This document shows positions 37,140 through 45,328 of a DNA stretch of 64,000 nucleotides, piece after piece; position 1 is the first letter of the stretch, and every line of letters starts with the position of its first letter. The notes beneath the pieces were generated by a model. It was not told the origin of the DNA. It ran no database searches and saw only the letters and a list, made by a program, of their open reading frames with translations. The position numbers were made by a program, and so were the translations under genes. Source of the stretch: Bordetella parapertussis (GTDB taxonomy: Bacteria; Pseudomonadota; Gammaproteobacteria; Burkholderiales; Burkholderiaceae_C); contig CAMCTC010000018.1 in assembly GCA_945878355.1 (NCBI GenBank), positions 1 through 64,000 of the forward strand, written 5' to 3'.

Positions 37140-38864
37140 TCAGCGAGGGCCGCGCTTCGGGCCAAAGCTTGGCTTGGCGCCGAATGCCGGCCGCGTCGGG
37201 CGGTCGCCACCAAAGCCTTCGCGGGCCGGCCTGTCGTTGCCGCCACCAAAGTTGCCGGGGCCACGTGGTGCCTGGCTGCGGCTGTCGTTGCGGAAACCGC
37301 CTTCACGGAAGCCGCCTTGCGGCGCTGCGTCGCGGAAACCACCTTGAGGGGCTGCGTCACGGAAGCCGCCCTGCGGACGACCTGCGTCACGGAAACCGCT
37401 GTTGGCATGACCTTCGTCTCGGTGGCCGCCATGCGGCCGCGAGTCTTCCTGCCTGAAGCCGCCGCCGCCAAAGCCGCCTGCTGGGCGACGGTCGCCACCG
37501 AAGTTGCCGCCGCCGCCGCCGCCAAAGCTGCCACGGTCGCCGCCACGCGGGCCGCCAAAGCTCGGTCGACCACGGCCGAAGCTCGGGCCATTGCCGGGAC
37601 CGTTCATCGTGGGCGCGGTGTATTTCGGCTCCAACCCGGGCACCACTGCGACAGCGATGGGTTGGGTCGTGAAACGCTCGATGCGGCGGATCATGCCGAC
37701 GTCACGACGCTCGGCAAGCGTGATCGCCAGACCATTGCGGCCGGCACGGCCGGTGCGGCCGATGCGGTGGATGTAGTCTTCCGGCTTCATCGGCAGGCCA
37801 TAGTTGATGACATGGCTGATCGTGGGCACGTCAATGCCGCGGGCGGCGACGTCGGTCGCCACCAGCACGCGCAGATGGCGGCTGCGCAGGTCTTGCAGCA
37901 CGCGGTTGCGCTTGCCTTGCGGCATGCCGCCATGCAGCGCAGCGACGGCATGGCCGATCTGGCCGAGCTTGAACGCCACTTCGTCGGCGTCGCGCTGGGT
38001 GCTGGTGAACACCAGGCACTGGTCCATGTCCTTGTCGGTCAGCAATTGCTCGAGCAAGGCATGCTTGTGGTGCATGCTGTCGGCCCAGTGCAGGCGCTGC
38101 TCGATGCCGGCGTGGCTGTCGGTATGCTTGTCGACGCTGATGCGCTGCGGCTCCTTCGTGAGTTGGTGCGCGAGGTGGCCAACGCTGCCGTCGAAGGTGG
38201 CCGAGAACATCATGGTCTGGCGCGCTTCAGGCAGGCTCTGGGCGATGGTCGTGATGTCGTCGATGAAACCCATGTCAAGCATGCGGTCGGCTTCGTCGAG
38301 CACCAGCATCTCGACATTGGCCAGGATCGCGGCGCCGGAGTTCATCAGGTCGAGCAGGCGGCCGGGGGTGGCGATCAACACGTCGAGCGGCGCGCGCAGC
38401 GCCTTCAACTGGGCCTGGTAAGGCACGCCGCCGACGACGTGGGCCACCTTCAGGCCTGAGACGCCGTAGCCATAGACCGAGCAAGCCTTCGAGACCTGCT
38501 GCGCCAGCTCACGGGTCGGTGCCAGCACGAGGATGCGCGGCCCGAAGGTCTTGCCCTTCTCACGCTTCTTGGTCGGGTCGTTGCGGGCATCGAGGATGCG
38601 TTGCAGCGCTGGCCAGACGAAGGCGGCTGTCTTGCCGCTGCCGGTCTGCGACGAGACCATCAGGTCGCGTCCTGTCAGTGCCGGAGGCACGGCACGGGCT
38701 TGCACGTCGGTCGGGCTTGGGTAGCCGGCGTGGGTGATCGCCTTGACGATCTCCGGGGCCAGGCCGAGGGCGGCAAACTCGGCGCCATTGGGCACGGCGA
38801 TATTGGGCTGGGCTTCGACGTTGTCGAGTGCCAGGGCGGGTTCGTGGGCGAGGTCAAAACTCAT
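37140..38864 (-). CDS. rhlE: DEAD-box RNA helicase (RhlE type) with Gly/Arg-rich tail
   Basis: A 574-residue ATP-dependent RNA helicase. The Q motif region (FAALGLAPEIVKAITHAGY), motif I QTGSGKTAA, motif II LDEADRMLDMG, motif III SAT and motif VI HRIGRTGRAGR are complete. The last 140 or so residues are disordered and rich in Gly, Arg, Phe and Asp, including repeated GGFRDAAPQ units, a probable RNA-binding tail. The start MSFDLAHEP at 38864 is preferred over a frame-open extension. It may help cold growth, which fits the nearby cold-shock gene. Confidence 0.92.
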   Translation of the reverse strand: MSFDLAHEPALALDNVEAQPNIAVPNGAEFAALGLAPEIVKAITHAGYPSPTDVQARAVPPALTGRDLMVSSQTGSGKTAAFVWPALQRILDARNDPTKKREKGKTFGPRILVLAPTRELAQQVSKACSVYGYGVSGLKVAHVVGGVPYQAQLKALRAPLDVLIATPGRLLDLMNSGAAILANVEMLVLDEADRMLDMGFIDDITTIAQSLPEARQTMMFSATFDGSVGHLAHQLTKEPQRISVDKHTDSHAGIEQRLHWADSMHHKHALLEQLLTDKDMDQCLVFTSTQRDADEVAFKLGQIGHAVAALHGGMPQGKRNRVLQDLRSRHLRVLVATDVAARGIDVPTISHVINYGLPMKPEDYIHRIGRTGRAGRNGLAITLAERRDVGMIRRIERFTTQPIAVAVVPGLEPKYTAPTMNGPGNGPSFGRGRPSFGGPRGGDRGSFGGGGGGNFGGDRRPAGGFGGGGFRQEDSRPHGGHRDEGHANSGFRDAGRPQGGFRDAAPQGGFRDAAPQGGFREGGFRNDSRSQAPRGPGNFGGGNDRPAREGFGGDRPTRPAFGAKPSFGPKRGPR

Positions 38865-39238
38865 GGCAGTAACTTTCAGCAATAGCTCGGCCTGCCTCGG
38901 TGGCTTGTGGCCACAGCAAAGCAGACCACGGCGCCGCAAATGATTTGCGAGCGACCGCAGTGGGGTCGCGACTTCTTTGGAAGGGTGGGGCAGGCGACCC
39001 GGTTGCACGGGTATTGCCTGTAGTTCTATGCCCAAACGTCCTGAAGCGACGGCATCGCCGCCAACCAGGACACAAGACGCGGTGAAGATCCTTGCGCTGA
39101 AATTTCAGCTTTTTTGCAAGGCCCGGCTCGATGAGGGTCAGAGGGGATGAACGAAAAACGCCAAGCGGGCTTGGCGTCAGCTAGGATTATGGCAGAGATC
39201 GCCGGCCTGTGCTGGCATTTGCCGCGACGTGATGCAGA
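38865..39238. other. 374-bp gap between helicase and GMC genes
   Basis: No recognisable gene lies here. It contains the long 5' leader of the helicase and the terminator of the GMC gene. A palindrome GCTGAAATTTCAGC followed by six T lies near 39096-39115. A 40-codon plus-strand frame (39028-39150) has no ribosome-binding site and is not called. Confidence 0.6.
39154..39177 (-). terminator. intrinsic terminator of the GMC oxidoreductase gene
   Basis: On the minus strand ACGCCAAG-CCCG-CTTGGCGT is followed by TTTTC, about 60 bp after the GMC stop. Confidence 0.88.
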
Positions 39239-40846
39239 TCAGTGTTGCGCGGCTTGATTCCGGCTGGCCTTGATCAAGTCACTCGCCTTCTCGGCAATCA
39301 TGATCGTCGGTGCATTGGTGTTGCCGGCAACGATGCGAGGCATGATCGATGCGTCGACCACCCGAAGCCCTTGCACGCCGCGCACCTGCAGGTTGGCGTC
39401 GACGACGTCCATCGCGCCCGGCCCCATCCGGCAACTGCCCACCGGGTGGTAGATCGTGTCGGCATGCTGGCGAACAAAGTCAGCGATCTGCTCGTCGCTG
39501 CGCGCCGAAGCCGACATGGCCGACTCTTGACCGCCCAAGCCGACCAGCGCCGGTTGGCTCAGGATCTGGCGCATCCGCTTGACGCCTTTGACCATGCGAT
39601 CCAGATCGCTTGGCGCTGACAGGAAAGCCGGGTCAATCAGCGGAGCGGCCAGCGGATCGGCGCTGGCGAGCTTCAGGCTGCCCCGGCTCTCGGGGTTGAG
39701 CAGGCAGACATGGCAGGAATAGCCATGCCCGAACACGGTGGTGCGGCCGTGGTTGGCCAGCTTGCCGATCACGAAATGAAGTTGCAGATCTGGCGCAGCT
39801 TGCGCAGGACTGCTGCGGATGAAGCCACCGGCTTCGGCGAAGTTGGTCGTCAGCGTGCCGCTGCGGTGTCGGCGCCACTCGAGCATGCCCGAGATCGCGT
39901 TGCGCAGACCGATCAATGACAGGCCGAACAGATCGGTCGCTTTGGGCGCATCGACCACCTGCACCACGTCGACATGGTCGTGCAGCGCCTGGCCCACGCC
40001 AGGCAGGTCGTGCAGCACTGGGATGCCCATGGCTTGCAGGTGCGCGCCCGGGCCGACACCGCTGAGCATCAGCAACTGCGGCGACTGCAGCGCGCCGGCG
40101 CTGAGCAGTACTTCAGCGCGTGCCTGCACCCGATGTCTCGTGCCGTGCTGCAGGTATTCGACCCCAGTCGCGCGCTTGCCTTCGAACAGGATTTGCGTGG
40201 CCTGTGCGCCGGTGATCACCTGCAGGTTCGGCCGGCCCAGCGCCGGCGTCAGATATCCCTTTGCTGCGCTGCAGCGCTCGCCATTGCGATGGGTCACCTG
40301 GAACGGTCCTACCCCCTCCTGGCTGGCGCCATTGAAGTCGGGGTTCAAGCCATGGCCGGCTTGTTGTCCCGCCTGAATGAACAGTGACGAGCAACGGTTG
40401 GCTTGCAGCAGATCCTGCACTTGCAGCGGGCCGCCGCTGCCGTGCCAGGCGTCCGGGCCCCGGGTGTTGTGCTCCGATCGCTTGAAATACGGCAGCACAT
40501 CGTCGAAGCCCCAGCCTGGATTGCCTTCTGCAGCCCAGCCGTCGTAATCTGCGGCCTGGCCCCGGATATAGACCATCGCGTTGATCGAGCTTGACCCGCC
40601 CAACACCTTGCCGCGCGGCTGGTAACCGCGCCGACCGTTCAGCCCGGTTTGCGGTACGGTCTCGAAGCCCCAGTTCAAGCCCTTGACCTTGGCCATTAAG
40701 GCCAGACCTGCTGGGCAGTGGATCAGCACGCTGCTGTCGACCGGGCCGGCCTCGAGCAGCGCCACGCTCACCGCAGGGTCTTCGCTCAAGCGTGCTGCCA
40801 GCACACAGCCGGCCGAGCCGCCACCGATCACCACATAGTCGAACAT
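39239..40846 (-). CDS. GMC-family FAD oxidoreductase (choline dehydrogenase-like)
   Basis: A 535-residue flavin-dependent alcohol dehydrogenase. The FAD fold is YVVIGGGSAGCVLAARL (residues 4-20), the family signature GKVLGGSSSINAMVYIRG (about 80-97), and the active-site His in YHPVGSCRMG. The C-terminal NTNAPTIMIAEKASDLI completes the GMC pattern. Homologues oxidise choline, aliphatic alcohols or polyethylene glycol; no betaine-aldehyde dehydrogenase or transporter sits beside it, so choline is not secured. The start at MFDYVVIGG is chosen over an eight-residue extension. Confidence 0.88.
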   Translation of the reverse strand: MFDYVVIGGGSAGCVLAARLSEDPAVSVALLEAGPVDSSVLIHCPAGLALMAKVKGLNWGFETVPQTGLNGRRGYQPRGKVLGGSSSINAMVYIRGQAADYDGWAAEGNPGWGFDDVLPYFKRSEHNTRGPDAWHGSGGPLQVQDLLQANRCSSLFIQAGQQAGHGLNPDFNGASQEGVGPFQVTHRNGERCSAAKGYLTPALGRPNLQVITGAQATQILFEGKRATGVEYLQHGTRHRVQARAEVLLSAGALQSPQLLMLSGVGPGAHLQAMGIPVLHDLPGVGQALHDHVDVVQVVDAPKATDLFGLSLIGLRNAISGMLEWRRHRSGTLTTNFAEAGGFIRSSPAQAAPDLQLHFVIGKLANHGRTTVFGHGYSCHVCLLNPESRGSLKLASADPLAAPLIDPAFLSAPSDLDRMVKGVKRMRQILSQPALVGLGGQESAMSASARSDEQIADFVRQHADTIYHPVGSCRMGPGAMDVVDANLQVRGVQGLRVVDASIMPRIVAGNTNAPTIMIAEKASDLIKASRNQAAQH

Positions 40847-40991
40847 GGATGCATGTCTCCTGCCTGTCACTGGCCCAGCGGCGGACCGATCCAGTCATCA
40901 TAGCGACCCGTGTTGTGCGGCTGCAGCGCAGCTTGCGGCGCTGGTGCGTACTGACAAGTGTTTGTCGTTCAGTGCCCGAAGTCGCAATAGC

Positions 40992-41209
40992 TGTTACATT
41001 ACGGTCACAGACATGCACGAGGCCGTTTCCACAAGGTCTTATTCCCGTACCGCCTGATGTCGCCGAATCGAAGTTTTGTTTTGGCGCCCGAAAGGCCCGT
41101 CCAGGTTTGAACTCCCGGTTCGACGTTTCTTGAGTGTCTCTGTCCGCGCAGTGCGTAAGCTTGTGCGGTGGTTTTATTTTCATCAACAGACTCTAAAAGG
41201 AACTTCTCC
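40992..41209 (+). promoter_or_regulatory. extended -10 promoter and about 200-nt cold-shock leader
   Basis: TGTTACATT (40992-41000) is a TGN-TACATT extended -10 box. No good -35 element is seen. Transcription from about 41007 would give a roughly 200-nt untranslated leader before the csp ATG, a hallmark of cold-inducible csp mRNAs whose leader acts as a thermosensor. Between this box and the divergent GMC start (40847-40991) I see no gene. Confidence 0.5.
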
Positions 41210-41425
41210 ATGAGCACCACACAAACTGGCGTCGTCAAATGGTTCAACGATGGCAAGGGCTTCGGCTTCATCACACCTGAAGACGGCAGCAAGGATCTGT
41301 TCGCGCATTTCAGCGAAATCCGCAACAACGGCGGCTTCCGCAGCCTGGCCGAAAACCAGCGCGTCGAATTTGAAGTCAAGCAAGGCCCCAAGGGTCTGCA
41401 AGCCGCGAACATTCGCCCGCTGTAA
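41210..41425 (+). CDS. cspA: cold-shock protein (CspA family)
   Basis: A 71-residue single cold-shock domain. RNP1 is KGFGFITP and RNP2 is DLFAHFSEI; the protein opens [12 protein letters not shown]. It binds single-stranded RNA and melts secondary structure. AAAAGGA lies nine bases before the ATG. A strong terminator follows. Confidence 0.96.
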   Translation: MSTTQTGVVKWFNDGKGFGFITPEDGSKDLFAHFSEIRNNGGFRSLAENQRVEFEVKQGPKGLQAANIRPL

Positions 41426-41485
41426 GCCGGTCCGGGGCGCCAACGGCGTCCTGACCTCACCGGGCGGTCATGCCGCCTGATGAAC

Positions 41486-41521
41486 AAAAAAACCGCGCCT
41501 GTGAAGGTCGCGGTTTTTTTT
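41486..41521. terminator. bidirectional intrinsic terminator
   Basis: AAAAACCGCG...CGCGGTTTTT forms a stem flanked by A-run and T-run on either side. It can end the csp transcript on the plus strand and the small Lys-rich gene on the minus strand. Confidence 0.9.
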
Positions 41522-41556
41522 CGTCCGGCCCGCCCTGGCGTGCAGGGCAGGGTGTT

Positions 41557-41733
41557 TCAGGCGGCCGGCGGCGGCGCGGCCAGGCCGGGTTCTGCGGGGG
41601 GCGCTGGTTCCTGATCCTGACCCCCATCCTCGCTGCCAGGGCCCTGCTTTTTCTTCTGCAGTTTTTCTTCGTTCTTGCGTTTCTTGGCCAGTTCGCGCTG
41701 ACGTTTCTCGTACGAGTAATTCGGGGTCGCCAA
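41557..41733 (-). CDS. small Lys-rich protein with TTG start
   Basis: A 58-codon gene. AAAGGAG stands eight bases before a TTG, followed by ATPNYSYEKRQRELAKKRKN, then a Gln/Lys stretch and a Pro/Ala/Glu tail. Small proteins with this start (MA[TN]PNY-YEKRQ-ELAKK) recur beside cold-shock genes in Burkholderiales, as I recall. The N-terminal half is a basic helix, the tail disordered; no function is known. The frame is missed if only ATG/GTG starts are used. Confidence 0.75.
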   Translation of the reverse strand: MATPNYSYEKRQRELAKKRKNEEKLQKKKQGPGSEDGGQDQEPAPPAEPGLAAPPPAA

Positions 41734-41858
41734 GGCGGTACTCCTTTAGATGGCTGGCGCGCGCCGGTCGCGCGTCGAAACTGGGCCAGAGCATAAGGCA
41801 TTCGCCAGCGAGGGCCTGCGACCGATGCGACCGGGTCTGCGCGCCCGTCAAGAAAAAG

Positions 41859-41882
41859 CCAAGGGCCACCGAGGTGGCCCTT
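41859..41882 (-). terminator. terminator-like hairpin facing the parA leader
   Basis: AAGGGCCACC pairs with GGTGGCCCTT. On the minus strand GGCTTTTTC follows, so it would end a transcript coming from the parA side, though no gene is known there. Confidence 0.6.
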
Positions 41883-42069
41883 GCTGACGGACAGGGTATC
41901 AGCCCTGACCGGTTGTGTCGGCGCCGGTGACGGGTTCCGGTGGTCCGCCCATTGGTGCGGTCGGTTTTGGCCTAGACGTGTTTATTGTGACGCGTTCTGA
42001 TGACGTTGATATGACGAGCCACAAGGCTTTGCTGGCGTTTTTTCGCGTTTCAGTGAAGTTTATCGACAA

Positions 42070-42084
42070 TGCTGCAGTGCACAA
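42070..42084. promoter_or_regulatory. second copy of the phaZ-type TGCA palindrome
   Basis: TGCTGCAGTGCACAA, read in reverse TTGTGCACTGCAGCA, differs by one base from the site before phaZ. It lies 48 bp upstream of the parA-like ATG. Phasin promoters of related bacteria carry similar PhaR-bound elements; the link is inferred. Confidence 0.45.
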
Positions 42085-42131
42085 TGAGCCTGTCCTTCAC
42101 GCTCACCACCGTCCACCGGAGCTCTCGCGCC

Positions 42132-42914
42132 ATGCGCTATGTCGTGTTCAACCAAAAAGGCGGCGTCGGCAAGTCCACCATCGCTTGCAATCTCGCCGCG
42201 ATCAGTGCATCGCAGGGCCTTCGCACCCTGTTGATCGACCTCGACCCGCAAGGCAACTCCACACGTTATCTGTTGGGCGCTGGTGCCGACGAGGTTCGCG
42301 ACACAGCGGCCGAGTTCTTCGACCAGACCCTGAAATTCACGCTGCGAGCCCAGGCCATCGACGAGTTCATCATCGCAACGCCTTTCGAGCGCCTGCACCT
42401 GCTGCCTTCGAGCCCCAGGCTCGAGGAGATGCACGGCAAGTTGGAGTCGCGCTACAAGCTCTACAAACTGCGCGATGCATTGGCCGAGATGACGGGTTAC
42501 GACCGTGTCTACATCGACACGCCGCCGGCACTGAACTTCTACACCCGCTCGGCCTTGATTGCCGCCCAAGGCTGCCTGATCCCGTTCGACTGCGATGACT
42601 TCTCTCGCCGTGCGCTGTACTCACTGCTGGAAAGCGTGCAAGAGATCCAGGCTGACCACAACCCCGACTTGCAAGTCACCGGCATTGTCGTGAACCAGTT
42701 CCAGCCGCGCGCCAACTTGCCGCAGCGCCTGGTGCAGGAGCTGATCGCCGAGGGTTTGCCGGTACTGCAGCCCTACCTCAGCGCCAGCGTCAAGATCAAG
42801 GAATCGCACGAACAGTCGTTGCCGATGGTGCACCTGGATGCACGCCACAAGCTCACGCTGGAGTATCTTGCGCTGCACCAGGCTCTGCAGCCCGCCAAGC
42901 GCGCGAGGCGCTGA
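42132..42914 (+). CDS. orphan ParA-family ATPase
   Basis: A 260-residue ATPase with the deviant Walker A NQKGGVGKSTIACNLA, Walker A' LLIDLDPQGNST and Walker B VYIDTPPALNFYT. No parB-like gene or parS cluster is adjacent, so it is not the chromosome-segregation locus. Such lone ParAs position cargo on the nucleoid (plasmids, chemoreceptor arrays, carboxysomes, polymer granules). The upstream TGCA palindrome makes PHB granules one candidate; this is inference. ATG 42132 is the first Met before the P-loop. Confidence 0.85.
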   Translation: MRYVVFNQKGGVGKSTIACNLAAISASQGLRTLLIDLDPQGNSTRYLLGAGADEVRDTAAEFFDQTLKFTLRAQAIDEFIIATPFERLHLLPSSPRLEEMHGKLESRYKLYKLRDALAEMTGYDRVYIDTPPALNFYTRSALIAAQGCLIPFDCDDFSRRALYSLLESVQEIQADHNPDLQVTGIVVNQFQPRANLPQRLVQELIAEGLPVLQPYLSASVKIKESHEQSLPMVHLDARHKLTLEYLALHQALQPAKRARR

Positions 42915-42917
42915 AAC

Positions 42918-43235
42918 TCAGCCCATCTGTCTGGCGGCCGGTGCCTCGATCACCAGGTCGCTGAGCGCGCTGGCCACGCAGGGCAGGATCCAGCCTTCGT
43001 CTTTTTCATCGGCCAGCAGGCCGGGCCAATCGACGAGGTAGCCGATGTCGCCGCTGACAAGGCGTGCCAGGCAAGCCCGGCAAGTGCCGTTGCGGCAGGA
43101 ACTGGGCAGCTGAATGCCCGCTGCGATGGCGGCCTGAAGCAGGCTCTTGCCCGCCGGCACGGGCAGTTGCCAGCCGGCAGGCAGCAGGGTCAGCCGATGG
43201 CCGCGCCACGCTGCGGCTGGTCCATGTTCAAGCAT
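42918..43235 (-). CDS. 2Fe-2S ferredoxin-like protein
   Basis: A 105-residue plant-type ferredoxin domain. Cluster ligands are CRNGTCRAC plus the Cys in WILPCVA, near residues 51-59 and 90. It probably carries electrons to an oxygenase or reductase, none of which is close. The ATG overlaps the DUF938 stop by 8 bp (ATGCTTGA), so the two are coupled. Confidence 0.87.
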   Translation of the reverse strand: MLEHGPAAAWRGHRLTLLPAGWQLPVPAGKSLLQAAIAAGIQLPSSCRNGTCRACLARLVSGDIGYLVDWPGLLADEKDEGWILPCVASALSDLVIEAPAARQMG

Positions 43236-43869
43236 CGTGGCTGGCCTGGGCAAACACCAGCATCTGGTTGTTGGCGGGCATCGCCAGGCGTTGGTTCAGT
43301 CGCAGGCCGGCTGTGTTCGCCTGTGCCGTCACTTCGTGCAGCCACCTGATGCCCCATTGCGGGTTGCGTGCGCGCAGGTCGGCGTCGAAACTCAGGTTGC
43401 CATCGGCGATGGGCTCGCCCTCGACCCGGTAAGGCCCGTAGGTGATCAGCAAGCCTTGCGGTTCGAGAAGGCTCGCCGCGCCACGCATCAACGCGCCACA
43501 GCAGGCCCAGGGCGCGATGTGCAGCATGTTGGCGCAGAAGACCGCGTCGAAGGACTGGTCAGGCGCCAGCGACCAGGGTTCGGCAAGAACGTCGAGCATC
43601 AAGGGCGTTTGCAGGCCTGGCGACGGCTGCTGCGCGGCCCAGGCCGCGATCGACGACAAGGCGGATGGGTCCGGGTCGCTGGGCTGCCAAGTCCAGCCTG
43701 GCAAGCCAGCGGCGCAGTGCGCCGCGTGCTGCCCGGTGCCAGAGGCGATCTCCAGCAGCCTGCCGCTGACTGGCAGCAGTCGCTGCAGCGCTTCGAGGAT
43801 CACGCTTTTGTTGCGGTCTGCAGCAGGGCTGGTCCGGCAGGAGTCGTTGGATTGGGCGATGGATGGCAT
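43228..43869 (-). CDS. DUF938 family SAM-dependent methyltransferase-like protein
   Basis: A 213-residue class I methyltransferase fold. LLEIASGTGQHAAHCA is the SAM-binding motif I, preceded by the DUF938-typical SPAADRNKSVILEAL. The block LFCANMLHIAPWACCGALM-like (FDAVFCANMLHIAPW here) follows. The substrate is unknown. ATG 43869 (MPSIAQSND) is chosen; the longer start 43917 is possible. Confidence 0.82.
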   Translation of the reverse strand: MPSIAQSNDSCRTSPAADRNKSVILEALQRLLPVSGRLLEIASGTGQHAAHCAAGLPGWTWQPSDPDPSALSSIAAWAAQQPSPGLQTPLMLDVLAEPWSLAPDQSFDAVFCANMLHIAPWACCGALMRGAASLLEPQGLLITYGPYRVEGEPIADGNLSFDADLRARNPQWGIRWLHEVTAQANTAGLRLNQRLAMPANNQMLVFAQASHDA

Positions 43870-43990
43870 AGGGCCAGCAGTCTGCCACGCAACCCGGTCG
43901 CAGTGGTTCGAGCCCATGGTTTGGCGAGCCGAATCTGGCGCTGCCGCGGCGGCCGATCACAATGCAGGTTTGAGGCTGGCGAGACCCACT

Positions 43991-44266
43991 ATGCAGATCA
44001 TCCCTTTCGAGTTGCGTGCTGAATTCATCACGCTGGATCGCCTGCTCAAGGCCACAGGCCTGGCCGCGAGCGGCGGTGGCGCCAAGTCCATGGTGGCCGA
44101 CGGTCGGGTGCAGGTCGATGGCCGTGACGAACTGCGCAAGACCGCGAAGCTGCGCGCCGGGCAAGTGGTCAGCCTGGCTGGTGCGCGGATCCGGCTGCTG
44201 CCGCCCGGCAGCGCTGCGGCGCTGCCATCGGAGGGCGCCGACCCGGTTCCGCCGCCGGCCGGATGA
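43991..44266 (+). CDS. S4-domain RNA-binding protein
   Basis: A 91-residue protein with one S4 domain: ITLDRLLKATGLAASGGGAK, then VADGRVQVDGRDE and RAGQVVSL. It belongs to the YbcJ/YaaA type that binds structured RNA. The short acidic-Pro tail (LPSEGADPVPPPAG) is extra. It is flanked by minus-strand genes and stands alone. Confidence 0.85.
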   Translation: MQIIPFELRAEFITLDRLLKATGLAASGGGAKSMVADGRVQVDGRDELRKTAKLRAGQVVSLAGARIRLLPPGSAAALPSEGADPVPPPAG

Positions 44267-44302
44267 CCAACGAGCGGCTGGCCCAGGCCATGCCGCAAGA
44301 CA

Positions 44303-45328
44303 TCAGACTGTGGCTGCCTGTACCGCCAGGCAGGCCACGGTCTGGGCACCCGCCGGTTGCAGCGTCGGGGTCTGTTGCCGGCAGCGGGCTACGGCGATCG
44401 GGCAACGGGTGTGGAAAGCGCAGCCTGACGGCGGGTTGATAGGCGACGGCAGTTCGCCTTGCAGCAGGATGCGCTGGCGCCGCAGCGCTGGATTGACGGT
44501 CGGCGTGGCTGACAGCAGCGCCTGGGTGTAGGGGTGCTGCGGGTTGCCGAAGATCGCTTCGCGCGGCCCCTGTTCGACCACTCGGCCCAGGTACATCACC
44601 ATCACCTCATCGGCGACATGGCGCACCACGCCCAGGTCGTGCGAGATGAAGACATAGGCCACGCCCGTGGCCTGCTGCAGGTCGACCAGCAGGTTCAGCA
44701 CCTGGGCCCGGATCGAGACATCGAGCGCCGACACCGGCTCGTCGAGCACCAGCACGCGTGGTTTGAGCATCAGCGCGCGGCCGATCGCGATGCGCTGGCG
44801 CTGGCCGCCTGAGAACATGTGCGGCCAGCGGCTGAAACTCTCCTCGCGCAGTCCCACCTGGCGCAGCATTGCGCGGGCGGCATGCTCGCGCTCAGCCTGA
44901 TCGGTGACGCCGTTGACGAGCAGCGGCTCCATCAGCGCCGCCCCCACGGTCTGCCGTGGGTTGAGCGAGCCGTAGGGGTTCTGGAACACGATCTGCACCG
45001 CGCGGCGCAGCCGGCTGCGGGCAGCGTCGTCGGCATGGGCCCGGTCGACCACGTCCGAGCCGTCGATCAGCAACCGGCCCCGACTGGGCGGCTCGATCAT
45101 CGTCAGCAGCCGTGCCAGCGTGCTCTTGCCGCAGCCCGACTCGCCCACCACGGCCAGCGTGCGGCCGGCGTGTACCGTGAACGACACGCCAGCCAGCGCA
45201 TGCACCACGGCGGGCGCCGCGAACAGGCCGCGCCGCACCGGGTAGTCGCGGTGCAGGTCGCAGGCTTCCAGCACCGGCGCCGCGCGGTCTTTCGCCACGC
45301 CAGCGGTGGGCTTGGACAGGTCGGTCAT
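44303..45328 (-). CDS. dppF: dipeptide ABC transporter ATP-binding protein DppF
   Basis: A 341-residue ABC ATPase: Walker A GESGCGKSTLARLL, signature FSGGQRQRIAIGRAL, Walker B VLVLDEPVSALDVS. The C-terminal oligopeptide domain has the Cys-rich CAFHTRCPIAVARC. It is the last gene of the dpp operon and overlaps dppD by 4 bp, which fixes the start at [10 protein letters not shown]. Confidence 0.93.
   Translation of the reverse strand: MTDLSKPTAGVAKDRAAPVLEACDLHRDYPVRRGLFAAPAVVHALAGVSFTVHAGRTLAVVGESGCGKSTLARLLTMIEPPSRGRLLIDGSDVVDRAHADDAARSRLRRAVQIVFQNPYGSLNPRQTVGAALMEPLLVNGVTDQAEREHAARAMLRQVGLREESFSRWPHMFSGGQRQRIAIGRALMLKPRVLVLDEPVSALDVSIRAQVLNLLVDLQQATGVAYVFISHDLGVVRHVADEVMVMYLGRVVEQGPREAIFGNPQHPYTQALLSATPTVNPALRRQRILLQGELPSPINPPSGCAFHTRCPIAVARCRQQTPTLQPAGAQTVACLAVQAATV

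Larger units (their letters stand above)
41734..42131. other. 398-bp gap between the small Lys-rich gene and parA
   Basis: No convincing protein gene. It carries the hairpin at 41859-41882, an AT-richer part (41960-42085) and the TGCA palindrome at 42070. A minus-strand frame from the palindrome to about 41899 is open for 61 codons but has no plausible start. Confidence 0.6.

Noticed and set aside
39028..39150. 40-codon plus-strand frame MPKRPEATASPP... in the helicase leader
   Set aside because: No ribosome-binding site, mixed codon use and no known homologue; kept only as a note.
41899..42084. 61-codon minus-strand frame upstream of parA
   Set aside because: Its only start is a TTG inside the TGCA palindrome, without Shine-Dalgarno, and composition is not coding-like.
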